36,305 bases of DNA from a virus. A model generated the notes under the pieces. It had not been told where the DNA came from. It made no database searches and was given only the letters and a program-made list of their open reading frames with translations. Numbering within the stretch: position 1 is the stretch's first letter; every line of letters starts with the position of its first letter. The stretch lies in the IMG/VR virus record IMGVR_UViG_3300035698_008418, positions 1 through 36,305 of that record; one strand, 5' to 3'. Positions 25,407 through 32,205 of the stretch are shown in pieces. The position numbers and the translations under genes are program-made.

Positions 25407-25437
25407 ACCAACCGGCCCGGGAGGGCCAAAACCAACC
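25406..25437 (+). ncRNA. GNRA hairpin 2 flanked by AACCAACC repeats
   Basis: AACCAACC (25406-25413), GGCCC (25414-25418), loop GGGA, GGGCC (25423-25427), two A, AACCAACC (25430-25437). The stem and the bases around it are identical to hairpin 6 at 33104. It starts inside the last codon/stop of the previous gene and precedes an AAGG ribosome-binding site. Confidence 0.75.
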
Positions 25438-25453
25438 AAAAAAAGGCTATAAA

Positions 25454-25621
25454 ATGAAAATAACAAAAGAACAACTAGATAAGTTAATTATTTTATCGGT
25501 TTGCATGGCTGACGAATTGCCGGTAAACGAAAAAAACGAAATGATAAAAACTAGCTTTATGTTGCTAATGGACGATATAAAGCACGACAACGGACTTATT
25601 AAACCAAGAATAGAGAGCTAA
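25454..25621 (+). CDS. small early protein, unknown
   Basis: 55 residues; ATG eight bases after AAAAGG. It is a helical, leucine/methionine-rich protein (EQLDKLIILSVCMADELP) with an acidic patch near ENKNE-like residues 28-31 and a second helix (KTSFMLLMDDIKHD). It is not long or hydrophobic enough to be an obvious membrane protein. The stop is fused to the next leader motif (TAACCAACA). Confidence 0.55.
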   Translation: MKITKEQLDKLIILSVCMADELPVNEKNEMIKTSFMLLMDDIKHDNGLIKPRIES

Positions 25622-25684
25622 CCAACAGGCCCGAGAGGGTCGCAACAAAGCAATTTTAAAAGGGGGTTGAAAGCGCAACCAACC
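25620..25684 (+). ncRNA. GNRA hairpin 3 with downstream AACCAACC
   Basis: AACCAACA (25620-25627, one mismatch to the motif), GGCCC (25628-25632), loop GAGA, GGGTC (25637-25641; one G-U pair), then 35 bases that include a run of five G, and AACCAACC (25677-25684). The GGGGG at 25662-25666 is not used as a start signal, because the next ATG is at 25698. Confidence 0.65.
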
Positions 25685-25697
25685 CAAAGGATCTAAA

Positions 25698-25916
25698 ATG
25701 AATCACGCAATAAAAATATTAAAAGAGCAGATCGATAAAAGAGAGCAAACGATTAGAAAACACGTTAGCAACTATTGGCATATACAAACAAAAGTTTGTT
25801 TTAATGAAGATGAAGCAAAGCAAAAAAAAGTAGATTTGAACTTTCAAAAACAGCAAATAGATTTTTTGCAAAAAGAGATCGCAGAATTTGAATCAGCAAT
25901 ACTTCAAATAAAGTAA
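25698..25916 (+). CDS. small coiled-coil early protein
   Basis: 72 residues. Almost the whole chain is a charged amphipathic helix (KILKEQIDKREQTIRKHV, FQKQQIDFLQKEIAEFES) with a short break containing one cysteine. This is a typical coiled coil. No enzymatic motif is seen. It probably acts by binding a partner. AAAGGA precedes the ATG. The stop is next to promoter 2. Confidence 0.6.
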   Translation: MNHAIKILKEQIDKREQTIRKHVSNYWHIQTKVCFNEDEAKQKKVDLNFQKQQIDFLQKEIAEFESAILQIK

Positions 25917-25924
25917 ATTTAATC

Positions 25925-25954
25925 CTTTACAAGTGGTAAAGTAATATATATACT
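25925..25954 (+). promoter_or_regulatory. early promoter 2 with CTTTAC/GTAAAG palindrome
   Basis: TTTACA (25926-25931), 17-base spacer, TATACT (25949-25954). A perfect six-base inverted repeat CTTTAC-AAGTG-GTAAAG covers 25925-25941. Downstream, the untranslated leader can form a weak four-pair hairpin (25966-25978) and contains AACCAACC at 25979-25986. Confidence 0.85.
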
Positions 25955-26003
25955 ACTTCCATCAAGTCGAGAAACGGCAACCAACCAAAGCAAGGAAAAA
26001 ACA

Positions 26004-26168
26004 ATGAAAAACGAATTTAGACAAGTGGGCCAGTTAATCACTTTTGATTTAAACGGAGCTACAGAAAAAGCTGTAATAATTAGTTATTCAAATAATTTTA
26101 ACGGAACTATGAATTTTAAAACATCGAAAGGATCGATTAATTCAATAAACGTTATTAAGTTTTATTAG
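26004..26168 (+). CDS. small early protein, unknown
   Basis: 54 residues, ATG after CAAGGAAAAAACA, the first gene from promoter 2. The sequence is β-like: QVGQLITFDLNGATEKAVII, then SYSNNFNGTMNFKTSKGS, suggesting a small barrel or sheet. Acidic residues are few. No family recognised. The stop TAG is followed immediately by the GGCCAACC leader. Confidence 0.55.
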   Translation: MKNEFRQVGQLITFDLNGATEKAVIISYSNNFNGTMNFKTSKGSINSINVIKFY

Positions 26169-26189
26169 GCCAACCGGCCCGCAAGGGCC
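26168..26189 (+). ncRNA. GNRA hairpin 4
   Basis: GGCCAACC (26168-26175, a variant of AACCAACC), GGCCC (26176-26180), loop GCAA, GGGCC (26185-26189). Downstream comes AAACCAACAAAC and an AAGGGTATATT leader before the ATG at 26222. The loop differs from the other copies but still fits GNRA. Confidence 0.72.
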
Positions 26190-26221
26190 AAAATAAACCA
26201 ACAAACAAATAAGGGTATATT

Positions 26222-26434
26222 ATGAGAATTTTAACACTAGATAGAAATAACGACGATGCACCGTTAAAGGTTATTGATCAATCGTCAGATAAAGATTTTA
26301 ATTGCGGTATAGGCACAGACCATGAAAATATTAACTTTAATTTTAGCGGAGACAATCAAACTGTATTTATAGACGTAAGTAAGCATGATGCAAAGTTTTT
26401 GCGTGATCGCTTAAATGAAATGAAATTAGACTAG
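26222..26434 (+). CDS. small acidic early protein
   Basis: 70 residues with the AAGGGTA leader. The chain is acidic (about 17 D/E), with a mixed β start (MRILTLDRNNDDAPLKVIDQ), 'CGIGTDHENINFNFSGD' in the middle and a C-terminal helix (AKFLRDRLNEMKLD). The acidic composition would suit a DNA-mimic or an anti-host-factor protein, but nothing specific supports this. Confidence 0.55.
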   Translation: MRILTLDRNNDDAPLKVIDQSSDKDFNCGIGTDHENINFNFSGDNQTVFIDVSKHDAKFLRDRLNEMKLD

Positions 26435-26460
26435 AACCAACCGGCCGGAATTGTCCGGCC
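26435..26460 (+). ncRNA. hairpin 5 with ATTG loop
   Basis: AACCAACC (26435-26442), GGCCGGA (26443-26449), loop ATTG, TCCGGCC (26454-26460). This copy has a longer seven-pair stem and a loop that is not GNRA, but the same flanking motif and the same place between stop codon and next leader. No U-tract follows. Confidence 0.65.
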
Positions 26461-26493
26461 AAATAAAAACCAAAAAACACAAAAAGGCAAATT

Positions 26494-26958
26494 ATGAAAA
26501 CTTTTAAAATACTAACACTATTAGTAACAATATTAATTTCAACTACAGCGGCGGCAAAATGGGAACTACTGCAGACCGTAGACGCGTTTAACGATACAAC
26601 GGTAACAATGGCAACGGTTAGAAGTAACGACGGCAAAGGCTTTATTGTGGCCCGCTGTAGTGAGACTAAAAAACTCGATGTAATGGTATCAACCGGTAAG
26701 TATTTGGGATCAGACAGTATCAAGGTAAAAATACGATTTGATAAGTTAAGCCCGAGCGAAAGTTATTGGGGGATCAGCACAAAGGGAACAACAGTATTTA
26801 GCCCTTATGATGAAACCGATTTAATTATTAAACTGATAACCAAGCATAATGACTTAGCGCTACAGACAACCGATTTTAGAGGAACAGAGGACGTTGTTAT
26901 GTTTAGCTTGAAAAATAGCAGTGAATCAGTAAATGAAGTTTTAAAAGCCTGTAATTAA
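26494..26958 (+). CDS. exported VasI-like protein
   Basis: 154 residues with a clear signal peptide (MKTFKILTLLVTILISTTAAA, cleavage probably after residue 21). The mature part starts with KWELLQTVD and has the layout of the VasI family (PF11319, found beside type VI secretion genes): 'TVTMATVRSNDG', 'GFIVARC' with C55, 'VKIRFDK', 'YWGISTKGTTVFS', and a C-terminal cysteine C153 likely to pair with C55. It would lie in the periplasm. In a phage, a superinfection or envelope role is plausible but unproven. It is distant enough from VasI that I call it by pattern. Confidence 0.55.
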   Translation: MKTFKILTLLVTILISTTAAAKWELLQTVDAFNDTTVTMATVRSNDGKGFIVARCSETKKLDVMVSTGKYLGSDSIKVKIRFDKLSPSESYWGISTKGTTVFSPYDETDLIIKLITKHNDLALQTTDFRGTEDVVMFSLKNSSESVNEVLKACN

Positions 26959-26989
26959 AAACTAACCAAAAACCAAAAAGGATAAGCAA

Positions 26990-27196
26990 TTGAAAAACTT
27001 TAAAAACAATATCATAGCTATCATAACACTAATGATCACTTTGTTAATTTCATCGGTAACTTATGCCGGCACTGCATTTTATACCGGAGAGCGCACAACC
27101 GGAATGACCAAGCAATGTTATTACGATTATCTAGGCAATCAGTACACTATAACACTAGATAGCTATAAGCTATGCCCGCTTAATATTACCGTTTAA
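26990..27196 (+). CDS. small exported protein, TTG start
   Basis: 68 residues. TTG at 26990 follows AAAAAGGATAAGC and gives a basic N-terminus (KNFKNN) before a 17-residue hydrophobic core (IIAIITLMITLLISSVT), with a likely signal cleavage after TYA (residue 26). An internal ATG would remove the basic start. The mature part of about 42 residues has cysteines at 43 and 62, suited to a disulphide in the periplasm. It directly follows the VasI-like gene, so the two exported proteins may act together. The terminator at 27204 closes this unit. Confidence 0.6.
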   Translation: MKNFKNNIIAIITLMITLLISSVTYAGTAFYTGERTTGMTKQCYYDYLGNQYTITLDSYKLCPLNITV

Positions 27197-27203
27197 AAAA
27201 TAT

Positions 27204-27228
27204 AGCCTCTTAAAAATGAGGCTTTTTT
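27204..27228 (+). terminator. rho-independent terminator after exported proteins
   Basis: AGCCTC (27204-27209), eight-base loop, GAGGCT (27218-27223), T-tract 27223-27228. It lies eight bases after the stop of the small exported protein and ends the early operon that began at promoter 2. Confidence 0.85.
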
Positions 27229-27299
27229 ATTTCAATTAACTATATACTTTATATATACAATCAATATATAATAACTTCTCTTTAGTAAAACAACCAAAC
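27229..27299 (+). promoter_or_regulatory. AT-rich region likely to hold the recombination operon promoter
   Basis: This 80-base gap between a terminator and the annealase gene must carry a start for the next operon. It is almost all A/T, with TATAAT at 27269-27274 (TATAATAAC), but no convincing -35 box at 16-18 bases; ATACTT or TATACT are the nearest. TTTAGTAAA near 27282 resembles the operator half-sites, with a one-base centre. No CTTTAC-N5-GTAAAG copy is present. Confidence 0.35.
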
Positions 27300-27310
27300 A
27301 AGGGTAAATT

Positions 27311-28237
27311 ATGAATCTTTTGAAACTGGCTGATAAATTTGAAGCTCGCGACATTGAGTGGAGAGTACAGCAAAGCGGAAAAACCCGGGACAACCTTTGG
27401 GCCTTAGTGATTCCATATATAACCAATAGGGCAATAATGCAAAGACTCGACGACGTTTGCGGCCCTAACGCATGGAAGAATGAATTTATTGCTAGCCCTT
27501 GCGGTAAGGGCTACCAATGCGGGATCAGTATAAAGATCGGGGATGAATGGATCACGCGTTGGGATGGGGCAGAAACAACCGGCAACGGCGGCATTGATCC
27601 GGTTAAATCAACTATGTCTAATTCAATGAAGCGGGCCGGCGTACAGTGGGGTATTGGTCGCTACCTTTACCGGTTGGAAACAACGTTTACAAAGGCGGCT
27701 TATTGCGACGCTCGCAAAGATTGCGCCGAGGGTTGGGTTTATCAATACGTAAATAAGAAAGGCGATCAAGCGGCTTACGGTATGCAATGGATGATCCCCG
27801 AGTTGCCAACCTGGTCCGTCCCAACAACACAGGCAGATATAAACAATTATCTAGCTGAAATAAACAAAGCTGAAACAATCGAACAACTTAAAAAAGCGTT
27901 TAAATACGCTTACAACTTAGCAGAGAGCGAGCAGGATCCTAAACTTATGGATAAATTCACCGAGGCAAAAGACAAGGTAAAACAAAGCATATTAAAAGGT
28001 GAATCTGAAAAGCTAGAGCTAGAAAGCAATCAAGCGGTAAAATTTGTTCAAGATCAAATAAAGCTATTTAAGACTTTGACCAATGAAAGCGTTTTAAACG
28101 GCCAATTCAAATTATCACTTGCTAGCGCCGGCAAGATACAAGATCCAGAAGTGCAAAACAAAGCAATAGTCGCTTTAAACAAAGCTAAGGCGGAAACGTT
28201 GAAAGCATTACAAAACCAACCAAAAAACGAAGGATAA
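27311..28237 (+). CDS. Rad52/22-like single-strand annealing protein
   Basis: 308 residues. The N-terminal annealase domain is clear: RDIEWRVQQSGKTRDN (about 14-29), IPYITNRAIMQRLDDVCGP, 'CGISIKIGDEWITRWDGAETT' and 'STMSNSMKRAGVQWGIGRYLYRLE', all hallmarks of the phage Rad52/DdrA-type family (PF04098). The C-terminal half (about 195-308) is charged helix. It would pair complementary strands during phage recombination and concatemer formation. SSB, the coiled-coil gene and NinG nearby form the recombination module. The leader is AAGGGTAAATT. Confidence 0.88.
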   Translation: MNLLKLADKFEARDIEWRVQQSGKTRDNLWALVIPYITNRAIMQRLDDVCGPNAWKNEFIASPCGKGYQCGISIKIGDEWITRWDGAETTGNGGIDPVKSTMSNSMKRAGVQWGIGRYLYRLETTFTKAAYCDARKDCAEGWVYQYVNKKGDQAAYGMQWMIPELPTWSVPTTQADINNYLAEINKAETIEQLKKAFKYAYNLAESEQDPKLMDKFTEAKDKVKQSILKGESEKLELESNQAVKFVQDQIKLFKTLTNESVLNGQFKLSLASAGKIQDPEVQNKAIVALNKAKAETLKALQNQPKNEG

Positions 28238-28243
28238 TAAACC

Positions 28244-29254
28244 ATGAAATCAAACAACATAGTATTAGCAATGCAGACCGAGTTAAACTTAACTGAAAAA
28301 GATTTAATAGAGCTTGAGAAAGAAAAAGCCGGCTTAGTTTTTGACGTTAAAACGGACAGCGGTTTTAAAGCGGCAAAGAAAGAACGCCAAGAAAGAAATA
28401 AAATAAACGGCAATATTGATCGCCTTGCTATTGACGGCAAAAAAGCCATTGATGAAATACGGGTAACACTTAAGGATCGAGTAGAGGCGGCTTATACAAA
28501 CATTGTGCAACCGTTTGAAGTAGAGGACGCGGAAAGAAAAAGGATCGCCGCCGAGGCCAAGGAAAAAGAACAGGCCCGCGTTGATGCCATACAAGATAGA
28601 ATAAATCTAATGCGATCATTCGTTGATACTGCAAAAGGTTTAGATATTGACGGCATAAGCGGATTAATTGAAGCGGTTGATCTAATAGATTGCGCTGATA
28701 ATTTCGACGAGTTCGCCGGTGATGCTTTGACTGTTCAAAGGGATGTTTTAAGCGATCTTAACATCAAACTAAAACAAGCAATCGCCGAGGATGATTTAGC
28801 CAAGCAAAAAGCCGAAATGGACGCAAAACAAGCTGAAATGGAACAACGAGAAAAGGAATACAACGATAGAATCGCGGCTTTTGAAGCAAAAGAGCAAGAA
28901 CAGCGAGACAGAGAAAAAGCGGCGGAGCATGAAAAGCAGATAGCAGAGCAAAAAGAAAAAGATCGTTTACTTGCTCAACAGGAACGAGAAGATCAGATCG
29001 CAACGCATAACGAGAGCGCGACAAAGATCAACGCGGATCCAGAACTTACCAACGAGCAACCGCAAGAAGAAAAACAATTAGATTTTGTTGATCCTTTCGA
29101 TGATTTTAACTACCAAGACGATCACGAGGGAGAAGAAATTAAAATGTTAAGCGATTATGATCGCGGCTTTATTGATGGTATTAATTCTTTCGATAAATCG
29201 CTTACTGCAGAGCAAAATATAAATGCTTACTTGGACGGTAAAAATGAAACCTAA
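28244..29254 (+). CDS. coiled-coil protein of the recombination module (DUF1351-like)
   Basis: 336 residues. An N-terminal helical domain (ELNLTEKDLIELEKEKAGLV, then FKAAKKERQERNKINGNIDRL) leads to a linker with 'VEAAYTNIVQPFEVEDAERK'. A compact domain at about 120-180 (LDIDGISGLIEAVDLID) follows, then a very long coiled coil at about 185-262. The acidic C-terminus is NYQDDHEGEEIKM. The start resembles the DUF1351 proteins that sit between annealase and SSB genes in other phages. Likely a recombination-associated scaffold; no catalytic site visible. Confidence 0.65.
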   Translation: MKSNNIVLAMQTELNLTEKDLIELEKEKAGLVFDVKTDSGFKAAKKERQERNKINGNIDRLAIDGKKAIDEIRVTLKDRVEAAYTNIVQPFEVEDAERKRIAAEAKEKEQARVDAIQDRINLMRSFVDTAKGLDIDGISGLIEAVDLIDCADNFDEFAGDALTVQRDVLSDLNIKLKQAIAEDDLAKQKAEMDAKQAEMEQREKEYNDRIAAFEAKEQEQRDREKAAEHEKQIAEQKEKDRLLAQQEREDQIATHNESATKINADPELTNEQPQEEKQLDFVDPFDDFNYQDDHEGEEIKMLSDYDRGFIDGINSFDKSLTAEQNINAYLDGKNET

Positions 29255-29390
29255 GAAACAAATTCCTTTAGTGTTAACAGCCATCCAATACGAATGGTTA
29301 CAAAAGAACAAAGCGACAAAAGGCTTAAGCATGACAACACAGATCGCTTTGTTAATTGAAAAAGAAATTAAACAAGAGGTTAAGCGATAA
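29244..29390 (+). CDS. ribbon-helix-helix-like small protein
   Basis: 48 residues, eleven-base overlap with the previous gene. The start (KKQIPLVLTAIQYEWLQKNKATKG) and the helix SMTTQIALLIEKEIKQE match the β-α-α order of Arc/CopG ribbon-helix-helix regulators: a basic strand, helix A, a G/S turn, helix B. Such proteins bind palindromes as dimers. It is one candidate for the shared operator, though the fold call rests on pattern only. Confidence 0.6.
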   Translation: MKPKKQIPLVLTAIQYEWLQKNKATKGLSMTTQIALLIEKEIKQEVKR

Positions 29391-29391
29391 T

Positions 29392-29751
29392 ATGTATTTA
29401 GTAAAAATGAAAGTTGATCACAATTTTAATATCATTAATTCATCAAAGGTTCCTTTTGATGCGCTTGCTGAAAACGACCGTTGTATTGTTTTAAATAACG
29501 CAACTTTTACCACTCTTTCAAAATTTGAGGATGATTTTTACGATAAAATAAATAAAGTGTATGTTGATGATAATTCAAGTCTAGATATTTCCTTACAAGA
29601 AAATATCGGCGCTTATTCATTACGCTATTATTGTGAAGATTCAAAAGTTGATTTGGCTTTTGATGATTGCAAAAAGGCGTTAAAAATATACATAAACAAT
29701 AAATATAATATGGCTGATTTGGTCAGGGAAAAACTAGAGGACTTAATATGA
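29392..29751 (+). CDS. hypothetical protein
   Basis: 119 residues from the ATG at 29392; an in-frame TTG upstream lies inside the previous gene. It is T/A-rich in codons compared with its neighbours and has few GATC sites. The protein is mixed α/β: [20 protein letters not shown], '[21 protein letters not shown]', and an acidic end. The AGGT before the ATG and the four-base overlap with ssb place it in the operon. Family unknown. Confidence 0.6.
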   Translation: MYLVKMKVDHNFNIINSSKVPFDALAENDRCIVLNNATFTTLSKFEDDFYDKINKVYVDDNSSLDISLQENIGAYSLRYYCEDSKVDLAFDDCKKALKIYINNKYNMADLVREKLEDLI

Positions 29752-30323
29752 GCAGTAGAGGAATAAACAAAGTTATCTTGATCGGTAACTTAGGAGAAGA
29801 TCCAGAAGTTAGATATTCTCAAGCGGGGGTAGCTATAGCCAACTTAAGCGTTGCAACGTCGGAGAGTTGGAAGGATCAACAGGGCCAAGTTCAACAGCGT
29901 ACAGAATGGCACAAAGTAAGTATGTACAGGCGGTTAGCTGAAATAGCCGGCGAGTATTTAAAAAAAGGATCTGAAGTTTATTTAGAGGGCAAATTACAAA
30001 CTCGAAAATGGCAAGATCAGCAAGGAAATGATCGCTATACGACAGGGATCATTGTGGACCAGTTGCAAATGCTCGGCGGAAAAGCTGAAAGCAACAACCA
30101 AGGACAACAGCGAAGTAATAATACACAAGGTAACCAAGGCGGCCAAAACGAACCACAGGGACAACGAAACAACCAACAAGGAACCAACGCACAGGGGGCC
30201 GGTTATAATCCCGCTAATCACAATCCAAGGGGCCAACAACCCAACCCAAGAGATCCAAATCAACAGCCGCAAAATAAAGCGCCAATGACCGAACCGGATT
30301 TTGATTCGGAAATTCCTTTTTGA
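29748..30323 (+). CDS. ssb: single-stranded DNA-binding protein
   Basis: 191 residues. The OB-fold spans about 1-112 with the SSB signatures [20 protein letters not shown], '[20 protein letters not shown]' and '[16 protein letters not shown]'. Residues 115-180 are a Gln/Asn/Gly-rich linker. The end (DFDSEIPF) is the acidic tip that binds partner proteins in bacterial SSB. It coats ssDNA during replication and recombination. It is full length for its family. A four-base overlap (ATGA) joins it to the previous gene. Confidence 0.95.
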   Translation: MSSRGINKVILIGNLGEDPEVRYSQAGVAIANLSVATSESWKDQQGQVQQRTEWHKVSMYRRLAEIAGEYLKKGSEVYLEGKLQTRKWQDQQGNDRYTTGIIVDQLQMLGGKAESNNQGQQRSNNTQGNQGGQNEPQGQRNNQQGTNAQGAGYNPANHNPRGQQPNPRDPNQQPQNKAPMTEPDFDSEIPF

Positions 30324-30343
30324 ACAAAAATAAGACATAAAAA

Positions 30344-30361
30344 AGCCCCAATTAAGGGGCT
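30344..30361 (+). terminator. hairpin after ssb, U-tract on the minus strand
   Basis: AGCCCC (30344-30349), loop AATTAA, GGGGCT (30356-30361). On the + strand it is followed by ATTTCATG, a poor U-tract. On the - strand the stem is followed by a run of T from the A-tract at 30339-30344. It may end ssb transcription weakly and antisense transcription strongly. Confidence 0.6.
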
Positions 30362-30372
30362 ATTTCATGCCT

Positions 30373-30409
30373 AACCAACCAAAGAAAGGGCTTTAGCGTC
30401 GGGAGACGC
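30373..30409 (+). ncRNA. GNRA hairpin with GCGTC stem
   Basis: AACCAACC (30373-30380), 15 bases, then GCGTC (30396-30400), loop GGGA, GACGC (30405-30409). The stem differs entirely from the GGCCC copies but pairs fully and keeps a GNRA loop, so it supports covariation. An ACAAGGGT leader and the ATG at 30423 follow. Confidence 0.7.
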
Positions 30410-30422
30410 ACACAACAAGGGT

Positions 30423-30521
30423 ATGGAGTGTTTTTGTAGTATATCTAAAAAACTAAACTTTACAATACGCTTAAATAAAATTAACCTTTTCGGCCAACCA
30501 AAAAACAAGGGTAAACCATGA
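30423..30521 (+). CDS. 32-residue ORF or leader peptide
   Basis: The ATG has the window's typical ACAAGGGT leader, and the stop overlaps the ATG of the next gene (ATGA). The peptide (MECFCSISKK start) has two cysteines and a basic end (KNKGKP). Its last third is written over the next gene's own leader (GGCCAACC at 30492-30499 and AAGGGT), so it may be translated but have no product function, or couple translation of the downstream gene. A weak TTTACA at 30459 lies inside it. Confidence 0.35.
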   Translation: MECFCSISKKLNFTIRLNKINLFGQPKNKGKP

Positions 30522-30811
30522 TCACAACAGAACGACATAAATTTAATGATTTGCTACTCGCTTTATGTGAGACGTACAAAGCAGATATTAAGATAGGGAC
30601 GGCTAATCTTTATTGGGAAAGCCTAAAAGCGTTTAATTATTATTTTATTAATAAAGCGGCTACATATCACGTTAGCGATCACATTAACGGATCTTACTTT
30701 CCAACAATAAACCAATTGAAAAACATTATTCTAACGATGCCATTGAACGAATATGAGATCAGCGAGTATGGATCTTTTGTTTGGAACTCTGATCGGTTTG
30801 AAATCAGATAA
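30518..30811 (+). CDS. short DUF6475-like replication-associated protein
   Basis: 97 residues, AAGGGTAAACC leader. The layout (RHKFNDLLLALCETYKADI, 'LYWESLKAFNYYF', 'DHINGSYFPTINQLKNII') follows the N-terminal domain of the protein at 31629 (FRELLLTLGTIHEIKFS, 'SWWFVLEPYTIE', 'QYKPKPASIIAHI'). It is a compact single-domain relative. That family is common beside phage replication genes. It may be a decayed or specialised copy. Confidence 0.55.
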   Translation: MITTERHKFNDLLLALCETYKADIKIGTANLYWESLKAFNYYFINKAATYHVSDHINGSYFPTINQLKNIILTMPLNEYEISEYGSFVWNSDRFEIR

Positions 30812-30828
30812 ATTAGGAGCAAAGATCA

Positions 30829-31605
30829 ATGAGTTCAAATTTTAATAGCAAAAAATCGTTTATCTTGTACCTAGATCAAAGGGGTTTATTTGATAAATTG
30901 CCGGATCAAATGGCGGGGAAACTAATAAAGCATATTTTTAAATATGTGAATTTAGAGAAACCAACGGCGGAAGATTTAATAATAGACGTCGCTTTTGAGA
31001 GCATAAAACAGAGCTTAAAACGTGACTTGAATAAGTATGAAAAACGGGCCGAAAACAGCAGGGCCAACGGTTCCAAGGGTGGCAGACCAAGGAAGGAAGA
31101 AAAAATCAACCAAGTAAAAAAAGAAACCCAAGAAACCCAACGGGTTTTTTTGGAACCCAAAAAACCTGATAGTGTAAGTGTAAGTGATAGTGTAAGTGTA
31201 AGTGATAGTGTAAGTGTTATAAAAAACAAAAAACAATTACTCGATAAATCGAGCGATTTAGATTTGACCAAAGAAGTTTTTGTGTATTGGTTGAAAACTA
31301 TGGATAAGAATGGATCAGCAAAATTCACGGCACAACGAAAGCAAAAGATCATAGCTAGATTGAGATCCGGTTACACTGTAGACCAAATTAAAACCGCAAT
31401 TTTCAATTGTGCTAATAATTCGTTTAATATGGGCCAGAATGAAAGCGGTAAGGTTTACGACGATTTAACTTTGATTTGCCGAGACGACACAAAACTTGAA
31501 CAATACATAAACGATACGCCCGTTAAAAATCAAAGGTCTGCAGTTACGCAACAAAACATAAGCTCGCTTAGTAACTGGACACCGCCAACCAAAAGCAAAT
31601 TTTAA
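30829..31605 (+). CDS. replication initiation protein, O-like (DUF6291 plus DnaD-like)
   Basis: 258 residues, TAGGAG before the ATG. The N-terminal part (KKSFILYLDQRGLFDKLPDQ, 'MAGKLIKHIFKYVN', 'AFESIKQSLKRDL', then ENSRANGSKGGRPRKEEK) is the DUF6291-type domain with its basic 'GGRP' hinge. Residues about 112-132 are a VSVSDS repeat linker. The C-terminal part ('VFVYWLKTMDKNGSAKFTAQR', 'ANNSFNMGQNESGKVYDDL') is a known phage replication-protein domain ('F.MG.N..G..Y..L..I'). It would open the origin and load a helicase. I saw no helicase gene, so a host DnaB is likely used. Confidence 0.75.
   Translation: MSSNFNSKKSFILYLDQRGLFDKLPDQMAGKLIKHIFKYVNLEKPTAEDLIIDVAFESIKQSLKRDLNKYEKRAENSRANGSKGGRPRKEEKINQVKKETQETQRVFLEPKKPDSVSVSDSVSVSDSVSVIKNKKQLLDKSSDLDLTKEVFVYWLKTMDKNGSAKFTAQRKQKIIARLRSGYTVDQIKTAIFNCANNSFNMGQNESGKVYDDLTLICRDDTKLEQYINDTPVKNQRSAVTQQNISSLSNWTPPTKSKF
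31168..31218 (+). repeat. 18-base tandem repeat in the replication protein linker
   Basis: Unit GATAGTGTAAGTGTAAGT repeats at 31168-31185 and 31186-31203, then 15 more bases to 31218. It encodes DSVSVS repeats between two domains. It could expand or contract without a frameshift. It could also act as a set of iterons, since replication proteins often carry the origin inside their gene. Confidence 0.85.
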
Positions 31606-31628
31606 CAACCAAAAAATCAAGGGTATTT

Positions 31629-32204
31629 ATGGAACAGCAAGACGGAAACAGATTTAGAGAATTATTATTAACACTTGGCACTATTCACGAAATAAAGTTT
31701 AGCGACGACTTGATCGAATCATGGTGGTTTGTTTTAGAGCCATACACTATCGAGCAAGTTAGCAACGGCGTTAAAAGACATTTAAGCGATCCCAATGCCG
31801 GCCAGTACAAGCCAAAACCGGCGAGTATAATCGCTCATATTGTCGGAACCGATAAGGAAAAAATAGCTTTAGACGATGCAAACGCAAACTTGGCATGGCA
31901 AGAAGTGATCGACGCTATCCGCCGCGTTGGTAGTTACAATACGCCAACATTCAAAGATCCGCTTATCGGCGCTTGCGTTTCATCTTTGGGCGGTTGGATC
32001 AGCTTATGCGGTAGCACGACAGATCAGCTAACTTGGAAAGGTAAAGAATTTTGTAAAATGTACACAGATTATAAAGATCGCCCGCTTGATCGATTGCCTA
32101 GCAATATCGCCGGCCGTGAAGATATGCAACAACTAAAACACGAACAGGCGCAAAACATAACAGGCTTGCTAGAAAACATGCAGAAACATCTAGGCGGCGC
32201 ATAA
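31629..32204 (+). CDS. DUF6475-like replication-associated protein
   Basis: 191 residues, CAAGGGTATTT leader. The N-terminus matches the phage family 'F..L...L...........YW..L..Y...QV..A...H..D...G...PKPADI...I': FRELLLTLGTIHEIKFSDD, YTIEQVSNGVKRHLSDPNAG, QYKPKPASIIAHI. The C-terminal half (LAWQEVIDAIRRVGSYNTPT, 'FKDPLIGACVSSLGGW', 'WKGKEFCKMYTDYKDRP') completes the family's typical length. Proteins of this group sit next to O-like genes and are thought to take a P-like helicase-loading role; here that is inferred. Confidence 0.7.
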   Translation: MEQQDGNRFRELLLTLGTIHEIKFSDDLIESWWFVLEPYTIEQVSNGVKRHLSDPNAGQYKPKPASIIAHIVGTDKEKIALDDANANLAWQEVIDAIRRVGSYNTPTFKDPLIGACVSSLGGWISLCGSTTDQLTWKGKEFCKMYTDYKDRPLDRLPSNIAGREDMQQLKHEQAQNITGLLENMQKHLGGA

Positions 32205-32205
32205 A

